From positions 124,001-188,000 of the forward strand of contig JAGXHG010000008.1 of the NCBI GenBank assembly GCA_024636345.1: a stretch of DNA of 64,000 bases, written 5' to 3'. Origin of the DNA: Desulfobulbaceae bacterium (GTDB lineage: Bacteria; Desulfobacterota; Desulfobulbia; Desulfobulbales; Desulfocapsaceae). Below, in pieces: positions 36,146 through 44,426 of this stretch. The notes below the pieces were generated by a model. The model saw nothing but the letters and a program-made list of their open reading frames with translations, did no database searches and was not told the origin of the DNA. Every line of letters begins with the position of its first letter. Positions within the stretch are counted from its first letter, which is position 1. Position numbers and translations under genes: made by a program.

Positions 36146-36161
36146 TGGTACATTTTCTGCA
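36146..36161 (+). promoter_or_regulatory. Sigma-54 promoter
   Basis: TGGTACATTTTCTGCA, identical to the box at 34157, with correct -24 GG and -12 GC spacing. Transcription would begin near 36173, about 45 nt before the start codon at 36218, with no tandem leader repeat here. Confidence 0.82.
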
Positions 36162-36217
36162 AACCTGAGACTCAAGCAAAGGGTAGTATCCTTATTAATC
36201 TTGGAGGAGGAAAAGCT

Positions 36218-37651
36218 ATGAAACGAAGTAGAAAATTGATGGCCGCTGCTGCGGCACTGGGTCTAGTGAGCGCCGCGGGCTTTGCTCAAGCGGATGTTGT
36301 CAGCCAATGGGATATGTCACTGACATCTCCGGCGCCGACGCCCCAGGAGGTTGCTACAGCAACCGGTGTCCCTTTTACCTTTGACATCTTTAACTATGTG
36401 GAACCGGGCAGTCTGACGGACCCAAACACCGGTGCCGTAGCCAGTGGCGGTTTCATGCCCAGCGGCTGGTCTCTCTTTGCCGGAGGTAAGACGGATATCT
36501 TTACCGATAGCACCAAGACCACCCAGAACGGTGCCATGACCTGGAAAGAGAGAGATACACAGGGGCCAGGAATAAGCGTGGTCACCGGTGATGATGTCAA
36601 GAACGAAAACTGTATTATGTCGGCAGGATGGATGCCTGAATCGCCTTGGGGTACTGATATCAAGCAATGTTCCGATCCTTGGCAGTCCAGTAAGCGCTTC
36701 AAGATGGTGAGCTATGTGTTGGATGGCCCCGTTGATTTGACCTTTAATGTCAGTGCCACCGGCAACACAGATATCTATCGTCTCTTGCAGAAGTATGGCA
36801 ATCAGACAGGTCAGCGGGTCACCGGTTATACCCAGGAAATCGGTTTTATCGTTAATGGTCAATTCCAAAAAGCCATCCCCGGCACAGGTATTGCCTTCTG
36901 TGCCAAAAACGGCACTATCTATGATGATTACGACCCCACCCCAAGCACAATCATGAATCAGGGAGAACTTGATTCCCTCATGGCACACGGCCTGTTCGGC
37001 GCCGCTGACAAGCATCACGCCGGCACCGGTTATTTCAACCCCTATGTCCGGGGTACCTTCGGCCTGCTGGCCGGAGAAACCTCAATCACCACCACAGAAC
37101 TCGGTGCAGTTCATCGTGACCTGTTCGGTGAATGGCTGCCTTCCAATCAGATGAAGGGTGCTTTCTACTATGATGACGATGGCAATCCTTACACTGATAA
37201 TTTAATCGTTGCCAACTGCGACGGTGATTTTGATAAAGTAGCTGGCCAGGCAGGTGCTGCCAATGGCGGTTGTGACGGCCAGTGGATGACCTACCGCGAG
37301 GATTATCAGCTTCATGATAACGATGGCGACGGAATTGCTAACGAACTCGCGCCTGCCGTGGGCACCGATGTCCGAGCCCCGATTCCGGTTGATTCTGACA
37401 CCATCCTTGCATGGATGGCTGATCCCTTGATGATCCCCGGAGATATCGACGATCTGGCTAACGTCAACATTAATGCCTTCATCTCTGTAGCCAACGCCCA
37501 GAATTGGCCCACCGCAGATGGTAACGGCAATGCCAGCTTCACCATCAGGGCGACTCCGACTTTTGATGCTGACGTGGCTCAGGCCGAACCAGGTGTTGAA
37601 GATCCTGCAGCATTCGTGGTCAGCATCAATGCCCCGAACACCGTTCTTTAA
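36218..37651 (+). CDS. Secreted protein, possible choice-of-anchor F family, paralogue 2
   Basis: A 477-residue exported protein. I chose ATG 36218, which has the strong ribosome site GGAGGAGG and begins a classic signal peptide (cut after FAQA, near residue 24); upstream in-frame codons read through the promoter. The mature protein is a longer paralogue of the 34436 product. It shares the N-terminal Q/GW-D/N-MS motif, NGAMTWKERD, SSKRFK, EIGFIVNG.F, FYYDDDGNPYTDN, VANCDGDF and IDDLANVNINAFI. It has extra acidic loops (DNDGDGIANE) resembling calcium-binding turns. No C-terminal anchor is visible. It is separated by 48 bp from an Asp-rich secreted protein, which is probably in the same transcript. 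Confidence 0.8.
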   Translation: MKRSRKLMAAAAALGLVSAAGFAQADVVSQWDMSLTSPAPTPQEVATATGVPFTFDIFNYVEPGSLTDPNTGAVASGGFMPSGWSLFAGGKTDIFTDSTKTTQNGAMTWKERDTQGPGISVVTGDDVKNENCIMSAGWMPESPWGTDIKQCSDPWQSSKRFKMVSYVLDGPVDLTFNVSATGNTDIYRLLQKYGNQTGQRVTGYTQEIGFIVNGQFQKAIPGTGIAFCAKNGTIYDDYDPTPSTIMNQGELDSLMAHGLFGAADKHHAGTGYFNPYVRGTFGLLAGETSITTTELGAVHRDLFGEWLPSNQMKGAFYYDDDGNPYTDNLIVANCDGDFDKVAGQAGAANGGCDGQWMTYREDYQLHDNDGDGIANELAPAVGTDVRAPIPVDSDTILAWMADPLMIPGDIDDLANVNINAFISVANAQNWPTADGNGNASFTIRATPTFDADVAQAEPGVEDPAAFVVSINAPNTVL

Positions 37652-37699
37652 CGTAAGGTTCTTTAACACAATGATTATTCTGAATATTGGAGGAATAGA

Positions 37700-38176
37700 A
37701 TGAAAATCGTAAAAATAATTCTTTTGGCGATGGTAGTCGCCTTAGCAAGCGCCAGTATGGGCATGGCCGCAGGCTCAGTACAGGTGAATGAGTCCGTATA
37801 TATATCTGCAAATGTTAAAAACACAACAAGCAATGCTCTGAAAGCTGCTGTTAAACTTACAGCTTATGACGATGCCGGCACTGTGGTGGGCAAGGTCTGC
37901 AGCGAGCAGTACCTGAAAGCAAATTCCACCAAGACAGTGACCTTTCGCTGGCAAGCTCCGAACTATAAGACCGGCATTTACTGGAGCCCTAAGGTCGTTG
38001 TCGCCGGTACCTGCATCAATAAAGTAGTCGGTGATGACAGTGATCATGAAGATGATGGTGATGACAGTGATGATAGCGACGATGATGAAGATCATGATGA
38101 TGATGATGACAGTGATGATGCTGTATTTGTCAAAGTTTATGGCGATAGTGACGATAGTGGACTTGAAGAAGATTAA
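37700..38176 (+). CDS. Secreted protein with Asp-rich acidic tail
   Basis: A 158-residue exported protein starting after a GGAGGAAT ribosome site. The signal peptide ends near residue 24 (GMAAGS). Residues about 25-110 look like a small beta-sandwich (VYISANVKNTTSNALKAAVK) with two Cys that may pair. Residues about 112-158 are almost only Asp, Ser, Glu and His (DDGDDSDDSDDDEDHDDDDD), coded by GAT/GAC repeats. Such tails can bind calcium or other cations or contribute to an extracellular matrix. I do not recognise a family. It follows paralogue 2 by 48 bp and is probably driven by the same sigma-54 promoter. Confidence 0.75.
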   Translation: MKIVKIILLAMVVALASASMGMAAGSVQVNESVYISANVKNTTSNALKAAVKLTAYDDAGTVVGKVCSEQYLKANSTKTVTFRWQAPNYKTGIYWSPKVVVAGTCINKVVGDDSDHEDDGDDSDDSDDDEDHDDDDDSDDAVFVKVYGDSDDSGLEED

Positions 38177-38239
38177 TCAAGGTCGTTCCATAATAAAGGG
38201 TCTTGTTTTTTTGTAATCCAAGAGTTCCCGCATAACTTA

Positions 38240-38271
38240 CCCTTTTCCGGTCTGGATTGGCCGGGAAAGGG
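38240..38271 (+). terminator. Weak terminator-like hairpin
   Basis: CCCTTTTCCGG pairs with CCGGGAAAGGG (one G-T pair) around a 10-nt loop, 64 bp after the Asp-rich gene. The following sequence (ACTCTTCTATTTC) is only moderately T-rich. Confidence 0.5.
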
Positions 38272-38329
38272 ACTCTTCTATTTCTGCTTATTACCCATTA
38301 TTACAATGTGTTAAAGGGAGAGGTGTTAA

Positions 38330-38479
38330 ATGGATGGTGTATCTGAAAATATTGGTTTGGTAGCTTTGGTTATAATTGGCTTTATGGCTATCAGTATAGC
38401 TGGTCAATTGATCAAAAGCCTGCGCTGCAGATTCAGAAGAAGTAGAGGAATTCAAGTGAAAGGAGAGTGTCATGAGTGA
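38330..38479 (+). CDS. Small single-pass membrane protein, 49 residues
   Basis: A small open frame with a good ribosome site (GGGAGAGG, 7 nt before ATG). It codes a 49-residue protein with one hydrophobic helix (about residues 8-25) and a basic tail (KSLRCRFRRSRG). Its last codons overlap the next gene's start by 8 nt, indicating coupled translation. The hydrophobic-then-basic order predicts N-out/C-in topology. I do not recognise the family. It may be an assembly or regulatory partner of the membrane protein that follows. Confidence 0.6.
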   Translation: MDGVSENIGLVALVIIGFMAISIAGQLIKSLRCRFRRSRGIQVKGECHE

Positions 38480-39785
38480 ACCTCAGAGAAATGCCATGAT
38501 TTCTGCGAGAAATACTGCAGGGATAACAGCAATTATACTTTTTGTTGGGGTTGTGTCCCTCTTTGTTGTTCTGGCAGTTAAGTTTCCGCAGCTCTACATC
38601 TTTGCCACCTATGAGGATCTGCTCGGGGAATGGACTCAGGTCTTCTTTTTTGCGGCAACCCTTATTGGTTCCCTTCTCCTGACACGGTACACACATCCCT
38701 ACCGTCTCTTTTTTGCTATTCTGGCCCTGGCCTGCTTCTATGTGGTTGGCGAGGAAATTTCCTGGGGCCAACGTCTGTTTTCCTTTGCAAGCCCGGAGTT
38801 TTTTCAGCACCATAATCTTCAGCAGGAGGTCAACCTCCATAACTTTCTCACTGGCCCAAGGGCAACCTGGCAAAAAAGAATCATTGAGATTGGTCTTGTT
38901 GCCGGTTTGATTGGATATGGTCTGATCTACCCTCTTTTGCAGAGGAACGGTAATAGTTTGGCGCAATGGCTGGCAGACCACGGACTGCCTGTCCCGCCGC
39001 TCTACCTCAGTCCCTACTTTATCACAGGGGCGCTGTGTGAAGTTCGTCTTTTTTCATTTAACGAGGCTGAGATCGCAGAGCTCCTTGTTGCCATGGCTCT
39101 GGCCTTCCTGACCCTTCACTATCTCCTGCTGAGCCAGGAAAAACGGGCACATGCAACTCCCTGTGGTCCGGCTATTGCAATAGTCGCAGTCGTTCTTGTC
39201 TGTTTCGCTGGAGCAGGATCGGCGAGCTGGTATTGCTGGGAATCTCCTGAACTGCATGGCCAAATGGTACAGCGCATCACGGCTGGAAAGAAAAAATTTG
39301 CCAAGCGCTATTGCAGTCATGGAGATTGGCAGAATGCGGCCTATCTCTATGAGGACCTTCTTGAAAAAAGCCCTGAAAACAGGGTTCTGTTACGCAGCTT
39401 GGCACGAACTTATAAAGAGATGGGGGATGAACAGAGGTTTCTTGCCACCAATGGTAAGGCCATTCGCCTTGACATGATTCATTATAGTCGGGATCCTTAC
39501 CAGGTAGCGGTTAATCTTTCGTTATTTCAAAGTTTTCAGCAAAACGGCAAGAAAGAAAAAGCCAAAATTCATTTGGCAAAAGCCATGGAAGAGAGCCATA
39601 ACAAGGTATTATTAGAGCCATCTAAGGCCGATAATTATTATTGGTATGGCAAATGCTTACAGGCCAAAGGTGACACTACTGCAGCCAAAGAACAGTTTGC
39701 CTGCGCCGTGTCTATGAAACCCGCATCAAAAAAGTATCTCCAAGCCTATCGCAGAAGTCTGCAAAATGAAAAAAAGTTGATATAA
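38472..39785 (+). CDS. Multi-pass membrane protein with C-terminal TPR repeats
   Basis: A 437-residue protein. The N-terminal 255 residues hold about six or seven membrane helices and a conserved-looking motif VVGEEISWGQRLFSFASPEF near residue 90, followed by NLHNFLTGPR. I recall this motif in uncharacterised membrane proteins but cannot assign a function. The C-terminal 165 residues, probably periplasmic or cytoplasmic, are a TPR array (AAYLYEDLLEKSPENRVLLRSLARTYKEMG and a later WYGKCLQAKGD). It overlaps the small membrane protein gene. It may organise a membrane complex linked to the secreted proteins upstream, which is a guess from position only. Confidence 0.78.
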   Translation: MSEPQRNAMISARNTAGITAIILFVGVVSLFVVLAVKFPQLYIFATYEDLLGEWTQVFFFAATLIGSLLLTRYTHPYRLFFAILALACFYVVGEEISWGQRLFSFASPEFFQHHNLQQEVNLHNFLTGPRATWQKRIIEIGLVAGLIGYGLIYPLLQRNGNSLAQWLADHGLPVPPLYLSPYFITGALCEVRLFSFNEAEIAELLVAMALAFLTLHYLLLSQEKRAHATPCGPAIAIVAVVLVCFAGAGSASWYCWESPELHGQMVQRITAGKKKFAKRYCSHGDWQNAAYLYEDLLEKSPENRVLLRSLARTYKEMGDEQRFLATNGKAIRLDMIHYSRDPYQVAVNLSLFQSFQQNGKKEKAKIHLAKAMEESHNKVLLEPSKADNYYWYGKCLQAKGDTTAAKEQFACAVSMKPASKKYLQAYRRSLQNEKKLI

Positions 39786-40146
39786 GGTTCTTGCAAAATG
39801 ACTAATTTATGAACGAAGTCTATCTAAAACGAAGATAAATTTCTGATGAAGATCCACATACGCTATCCACCTATTTGCAATAGACGTATTTTTTGCTATA
39901 CTTACTATATAATCTTTAAGTTCCAGGCAAATACTAGGGCCTGCTCCTCTCTGTATTAATCTATGTTTTACAACACTACTTGCTCTTGTATTTGTTATCT
40001 TTATATTTTTTTCATTTAAGACGTATTTGCGGTTTATTACGGCGCTTTTCCAACCATCTTGGTAAAATGAGTGGGCATTTGACTCCCCAGGTAATTCAGT
40101 TTCTTCACATCGATCCACTGCAGATGGTGGCAAATGATTTATTATT
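39786..40146. other. AT-rich intergenic region
   Basis: 361 bp without a supported gene. A 108-codon TTG-started frame on the minus strand (39807-40133) is intact, but it has no ribosome site or recognisable motif. Confidence 0.45.
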
Positions 40147-40320
40147 ATGACAGCACATTTTGGAAAAAAAATTACAGCAAAACTGGCTTGCCTTCAGCAG
40201 ACGGTGGATGGTCTTCACGAGTTACTTGTATCTCACCCTACGGATTGTAAAATTTTATCTAGACATTTCAGAGAGATCCAACGTCACTTGATTGCCACAG
40301 TAAAAGAAATAAAGGCATAA
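40147..40320 (+). CDS. Possible small protein, 57 residues
   Basis: An open frame ending one base before the next kinase start. It codes a helical, amphipathic 57-residue protein (TAHFGKKITAKLACLQQTVD and RHFREIQRHLIATVKEIKA). The tight spacing to the kinase and the normal composition suggest a real gene, but the ribosome site is weak. I do not recognise a family. It could be a small partner of the kinase or a chance frame. Confidence 0.45.
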   Translation: MTAHFGKKITAKLACLQQTVDGLHELLVSHPTDCKILSRHFREIQRHLIATVKEIKA

Positions 40321-40321
40321 G

Positions 40322-42310
40322 ATGATGTTATGGAAAATCCGATTAATACAGGGCAAGGCGTTCCTCAGCCTCTTTCTCTTAGTTTCAATATACTCACTTG
40401 CCAACTATTTCATTATTAAGCTGATTGTCTCCCCTAGCCATCTTCAAGTTGAACATCACCTGGCGCAACAGGAGATGGAACGTCTTACGGAAGCACTGCT
40501 ACGCGAAGAAGAGGCTCTGGGAACCATCGCCCATGACTGGTCGGCCTGGGATGACACCTATAATTTTGTGCAGAACGTAAACCCCGAATATATCACCTCC
40601 AATCTGGGAAATACAACCTTTACAAATATCAAATTAAATCTGTTGTACATATTTCGCCTCGACGGATCGCTGGTATTGAGTCGACGGCTCAACCTTGAAA
40701 CAGAAAAGGACATGGGCCTCCCTGAGCTTCCGACGACCGGCCTGGCCAGCAATCATCCCCTGCTGCACCATCCCGAAAAGGACAGTGCAATCAACGGAAT
40801 CCTCAAAACAGTTCGCGGTCCACTCTTGATCGCATCTCACCCCATTATCACCAGTGAAAATACCGGGCCCATTGTCGGAACGCTGATGCTGGGTCGCTTG
40901 CTCACCAAGGAGTTAATGGAAAAGTTAAAAAGGCAGACCAAGGTCGAATACCAACTTTTTGGTCTCGATGAGAGAGAGCGCCTTTCCAAGATTCCTGCCG
41001 ATATACATTCACTTGGTCCACAGACGCCCTTTGTCTTTTATGATACAGAAAACAGAATCACCGTATACAGCCTCCTTCTCGATTATCTGGGGAAACCCCA
41101 GTGGATCCTTGAGGTTCAGGCCGATCGCCCGATCACCAAACAATCCAGCAATATTCTTCGTTATGTTCTGTTCTCAAACATTGGCATAGGCCTTATTACC
41201 CTCCTTGTCCTCCTCATCTTTTACAGAAATCAGCTCAGGGTTGTGACTTCAACATTCCGAAACCTTATTGATCAAGCCTTACCATCTCGAACAAAGTCAC
41301 AACCGGAAAGTCCACTGTCGTTAGACTTCAACACCGATGAATTTTCCAGATTAAGTGATGACCTCCGCTCCATGATCGCCGACTTTGAGCAAACCAGCGA
41401 ACATCAAAAAAATATCATCAGTGAACATACGACATCACGTCGTCAGCTCAATAACCAGATGGTCAAAGAGATCAAAGAGAGGCTGCAGATTGAAAAAGAC
41501 CTGCACGAGGTCCAAAGGAATCTTGAAGAACAGGTCGAAAAACGAACAAGAGAACTCCGACAGGCTAATACCGTACTGCAGGACGAAATTGTGATCCGCA
41601 AAGAGAAGGAGGAAGAACTGATAAACCACCGGAAGCGTCTTCGTGCCCTCTCATCTGAACTCATGCAAATAGAAGACAAGGAACGACGCCAACTTGCCAC
41701 TGACCTCCATGACCAGGTAGGGCAGTCCCTTTCGGTTGTCAAGATGTATGTGGATGGACTCATTGCCTCCACATCGGACGATGGCAGCCTGGAAAGACTT
41801 AAGCTCATAGCAAGCATCATTGAGCAGACAGTACAGGATGTCCGCACCCTCACCTTTGAACTCAGTCCGCCCATTTTGTACGAACTTGGTCTTAATGCCG
41901 CGCTTGAATGGCTCGCTGAAGATTTTCTAAAAAAATACTCCCTCAAAATCAAGTCCGCATGTGATGCGTGTCCCAAATGCACTACCCCCGCTTTCCTGGC
42001 CCTAATTTTCCGTACAATTCGTGAATTACTGATAAATGTCGTCCGTCACGCCCATGCTGATACGGCTGAGGTAGAAGTTCGATGTACAGGCAAAGGTGTC
42101 CGTATAACCGTAATGGACAACGGCTGCGGCATGAAAAACGAATATCAAAAAGACGGGGAAAACACAAACGGAGGCTTTGGCCTGTTCAGCGTCCGTGAGC
42201 GGGTAATCAACATCGGTGGCACAGTGGTGATTGATTCACAAAAAGGTAAAGGAACAACCATAACCATAACAATTCCAATCAAAGAGGCCTGCGTGCAATC
42301 CAGCAGTTAA
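40322..42310 (+). CDS. Membrane sensor histidine kinase (CHASE4-like sensor, NarX-type HisKA_3)
   Basis: A 662-residue kinase. TM1 is at about 12-32, then a periplasmic domain (about 33-280) with the CHASE4-like signature HDWSAWDDTYNFV, and TM2 at about 281-300. A long coiled coil with two segments (about 345-450) is followed by HisKA_3 with phospho-acceptor His in TDLHDQVGQSLS (about 461), and a HATPase with MDNGCGMKN and GGFGLFSVRERV. The NarX/DegS type of kinase pairs with LuxR-type regulators; one follows 5 bp downstream. The ligand is unknown. It is the last regulatory pair before the cytochrome island, so control of that island is possible. Confidence 0.92.
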   Translation: MMLWKIRLIQGKAFLSLFLLVSIYSLANYFIIKLIVSPSHLQVEHHLAQQEMERLTEALLREEEALGTIAHDWSAWDDTYNFVQNVNPEYITSNLGNTTFTNIKLNLLYIFRLDGSLVLSRRLNLETEKDMGLPELPTTGLASNHPLLHHPEKDSAINGILKTVRGPLLIASHPIITSENTGPIVGTLMLGRLLTKELMEKLKRQTKVEYQLFGLDERERLSKIPADIHSLGPQTPFVFYDTENRITVYSLLLDYLGKPQWILEVQADRPITKQSSNILRYVLFSNIGIGLITLLVLLIFYRNQLRVVTSTFRNLIDQALPSRTKSQPESPLSLDFNTDEFSRLSDDLRSMIADFEQTSEHQKNIISEHTTSRRQLNNQMVKEIKERLQIEKDLHEVQRNLEEQVEKRTRELRQANTVLQDEIVIRKEKEEELINHRKRLRALSSELMQIEDKERRQLATDLHDQVGQSLSVVKMYVDGLIASTSDDGSLERLKLIASIIEQTVQDVRTLTFELSPPILYELGLNAALEWLAEDFLKKYSLKIKSACDACPKCTTPAFLALIFRTIRELLINVVRHAHADTAEVEVRCTGKGVRITVMDNGCGMKNEYQKDGENTNGGFGLFSVRERVINIGGTVVIDSQKGKGTTITITIPIKEACVQSSS

Positions 42311-42315
42311 CGAAA

Positions 42316-42957
42316 ATGATACTAAAAATTATTGTGGTTGATGACCATAAAATTGTCAGGGATGGACTCTGTTCACTTATCGACGGACTTTCCGGTTATA
42401 CTATCGTCGGCCGGGCGGAAAATGGCAGGCAGGCCATCGAGGTGGCGCGTCGGGAAAAACCTGATATCATCATCATGGATGTGAGCATGCCGGAGATGAA
42501 CGGTATTGATGCGACCAGTTCGATCATGGAAGAGCTGCCTTCTTGTAAGATCATTGTCCTGTCCATGCACTCGGATAAACGCTTCATTACCGGTGCTCTC
42601 CAAGCTGGTGCCTCAGGCTTTCTTCTCAAAGAGTGTGCCTTTCAGGAACTCAACCAGGCCCTTGACGCAGTTCGTAGCGGGCAGACCTATCTCAGCCCCA
42701 AAATTGCCGGAACGGTTGTCCACGATTACCGACGTCGCCTGCTCACCGAATCCAAGGAAGAAAGCCTCACGACCAAAGAACGTGAAGTGCTGCAGCTGAT
42801 TGCCGAGGGCCGTTCGACCAAAGAAATTGCCGACAGGCTCTTTGTCAGCATCAAGGCCATTGAAGGACGGCGACGGCGGCTCATGGAAAAACTGCAAATT
42901 GACACCGTGGCCGGACTTGTCAAATATGCCATCCGGGAAGGACTGACAGAGCTGTAA
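42316..42957 (+). CDS. NarL/FixJ-family response regulator
   Basis: A 213-residue two-domain regulator. The receiver (1-120) has VVDDHK, phospho-acceptor Asp in IIMDVSMPEMNG and Lys in FLLKEC. The LuxR-type HTH (about 150-213) has LTTKEREVLQLIAEGRSTKE and LFVSIKAIEGRRRRLMEKL. It is the obvious partner of the CHASE4-like kinase. It has the usual family length, and its targets are not visible from sequence alone. The first cytochrome gene starts 450 bp downstream in the same direction. Confidence 0.95.
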   Translation: MILKIIVVDDHKIVRDGLCSLIDGLSGYTIVGRAENGRQAIEVARREKPDIIIMDVSMPEMNGIDATSSIMEELPSCKIIVLSMHSDKRFITGALQAGASGFLLKECAFQELNQALDAVRSGQTYLSPKIAGTVVHDYRRRLLTESKEESLTTKEREVLQLIAEGRSTKEIADRLFVSIKAIEGRRRRLMEKLQIDTVAGLVKYAIREGLTEL

Positions 42958-43406
42958 CTCCAATAGTATCGCCAGCAGGTTACCCTTACCGAATGGCAAC
43001 CAAACAGGAAGGCGGAGACTCTCCGAGAAATATCGGATTTTGTAAATTTCATCATCGTTCTGAGGTGTTAAATTGCCTGTTTGATATTTGACCTTCTCTT
43101 GTAAAGAGATTAATGAATCCCCATCAACGACATTAACGTTCTTGTGGTAATCTCCCATTGCATCAAAAAAAACCCCACCTTATCCCTCATCCATTTTCCA
43201 GCCTTCCCGGTCCCCCTTGCCCTCCCCCTCTCCCCCTCATCTGCACACCACCAAAAACTACAATAAGGGATTTCGAAGCCTACAAGTAGGGAAACCCCCC
43301 TTTCCAAGTACACTACATGATGATACCATCAAATAATTCAAGAAAGATCCTCCCCTCCATGAGGGTAACCACATTGATTAAATAGGAAAGTTGACTCTGG
43401 AGGACA
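42958..43406. other. Intergenic region upstream of the cytochrome island
   Basis: 449 bp. It includes a pyrimidine-rich stretch (about 43165-43250) and a short inverted repeat CGGAGACTCTCCG (43013-43025). No gene was recognised. It should contain the promoter of the first cytochrome gene, but no clear sigma-54 or sigma-70 box was found. Confidence 0.45.
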
Positions 43407-44327
43407 ATGAAAAAAACAGCATGTATCTCCTTGTTTCTCCTTTCTGCCAGCAGCATAACACTGGCAAATAACGACAGCCAACAAGATCTTCTTTTCATCA
43501 ACCCCGGCGTGACAACAGAGACCAATATCCACTTCAACGAGCGCTACTGCACAGAGTGTCATCTACAGATACCAAGCAGGGGCGATGGTGCTCAGCTGAG
43601 ATATAAAAGCTATAACCAAACCTGCAGGTGTCATGGATACACTCCCGACACTTACACCCATCCTGTTGACATACAACTCTCAGCTGAGAAAAAGGCCACT
43701 ATCCCGGCAGAATTTCCCCTCAAAAATGACAAAATAACCTGTGATACCTGCCATAATATGGAACTGCAATGCGAACCGAAATTCAAATTCAAAAACTACA
43801 ATCAGGCATTTTTACGAACGGACCCCTCCCTGGGCCGCACCTTCCTCTGTTATCAATGCCATAAGGAAGAGCAGTACAAAATGTTGGACCCCCATAAGCA
43901 GCTTGACGCCTCGGGAGCGATAAACCCGGAGTCATGCCTCTATTGCCACGAAACAAAGCCAGACGAGCAACACGCAACACTGGAATCGCGGAAAGACGGA
44001 GAAGATACTGTCCATCTTGTCGGTGATCTTGAAGTACTCTGCCTGCGATGTCATAATAACAAAGCCGGAAACCACCCCCTCAACAAAAACCATCGCGTCA
44101 AACCATCGGCAAAAGTGTCCTCAAGAATGGAGTGGTCTGAGAGAAATCTTTGGATCGTGCTGCCGCTGAACGACGAGGGGAAAATTACCTGCATTACCTG
44201 CCACAATCCCCATGAACGTGGTGTTATCCCCACTGAAAAAGCTGCGTCTGCCGGTGCAAGCGACAAGGGCCGGCTGAGAAAGGCATGGGGAGGGGGCAGT
44301 ATCTGTGTGGTATGCCATAACATGTAA
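43407..44327 (+). CDS. Periplasmic multiheme cytochrome c, 7 CXXCH motifs
   Basis: A 306-residue exported protein with a good ribosome site (GGAGGACA) and a signal peptide ending near residue 21 (TLANND). Seven canonical heme sites are visible: CTECH, CDTCH, CYQCH, CLYCH, CLRCH, CITCH and CVVCH. There is also TCRCHGY, which lacks proper spacing and may not bind heme. No membrane anchor follows, so it is probably soluble and periplasmic or surface-attached. It starts the electron-transfer island and is followed by the membrane c/b pair. It may carry electrons away from that quinol-oxidising unit. Confidence 0.88.
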   Translation: MKKTACISLFLLSASSITLANNDSQQDLLFINPGVTTETNIHFNERYCTECHLQIPSRGDGAQLRYKSYNQTCRCHGYTPDTYTHPVDIQLSAEKKATIPAEFPLKNDKITCDTCHNMELQCEPKFKFKNYNQAFLRTDPSLGRTFLCYQCHKEEQYKMLDPHKQLDASGAINPESCLYCHETKPDEQHATLESRKDGEDTVHLVGDLEVLCLRCHNNKAGNHPLNKNHRVKPSAKVSSRMEWSERNLWIVLPLNDEGKITCITCHNPHERGVIPTEKAASAGASDKGRLRKAWGGGSICVVCHNM

Positions 44328-44426
44328 AAAGTGAAGAACCCCTTCGCACCACTGCGAAACCCCTACAGTACATTTGTTTACAGAAAGAGTGCATCCTACG
44401 AAACTGTTAGAAAAAAAGGAGATGAG

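Larger units (their letters stand above)
35600..36217. other. Intergenic region: two hairpins, repeated block, sigma-54 promoter
   Basis: 618 bp between the two secreted paralogues. It contains a strong inverted repeat (35697-35724), a terminator-like hairpin (35884-35923), the second copy of the upstream repeat (35965-36105) and a sigma-54 promoter (36146-36161). No gene was recognised. Confidence 0.75.

Noticed and set aside
36317-37018. 233-codon minus-strand frame inside secreted paralogue 2
   Set aside because: The plus-strand gene has a signal peptide, a ribosome site and a paralogue; the antisense frame has none of these.
39807-40133. 108-codon TTG-started minus-strand frame in an AT-rich gap
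   Set aside because: It has no ribosome site, motif or operon context. It could be real, but evidence is too thin to call.
43621-43650. TCRCHGY counted as an eighth heme site in the first cytochrome
   Set aside because: Only one residue separates the two cysteines, so it does not fit CX2CH, CX3CH or CX4CH heme attachment.
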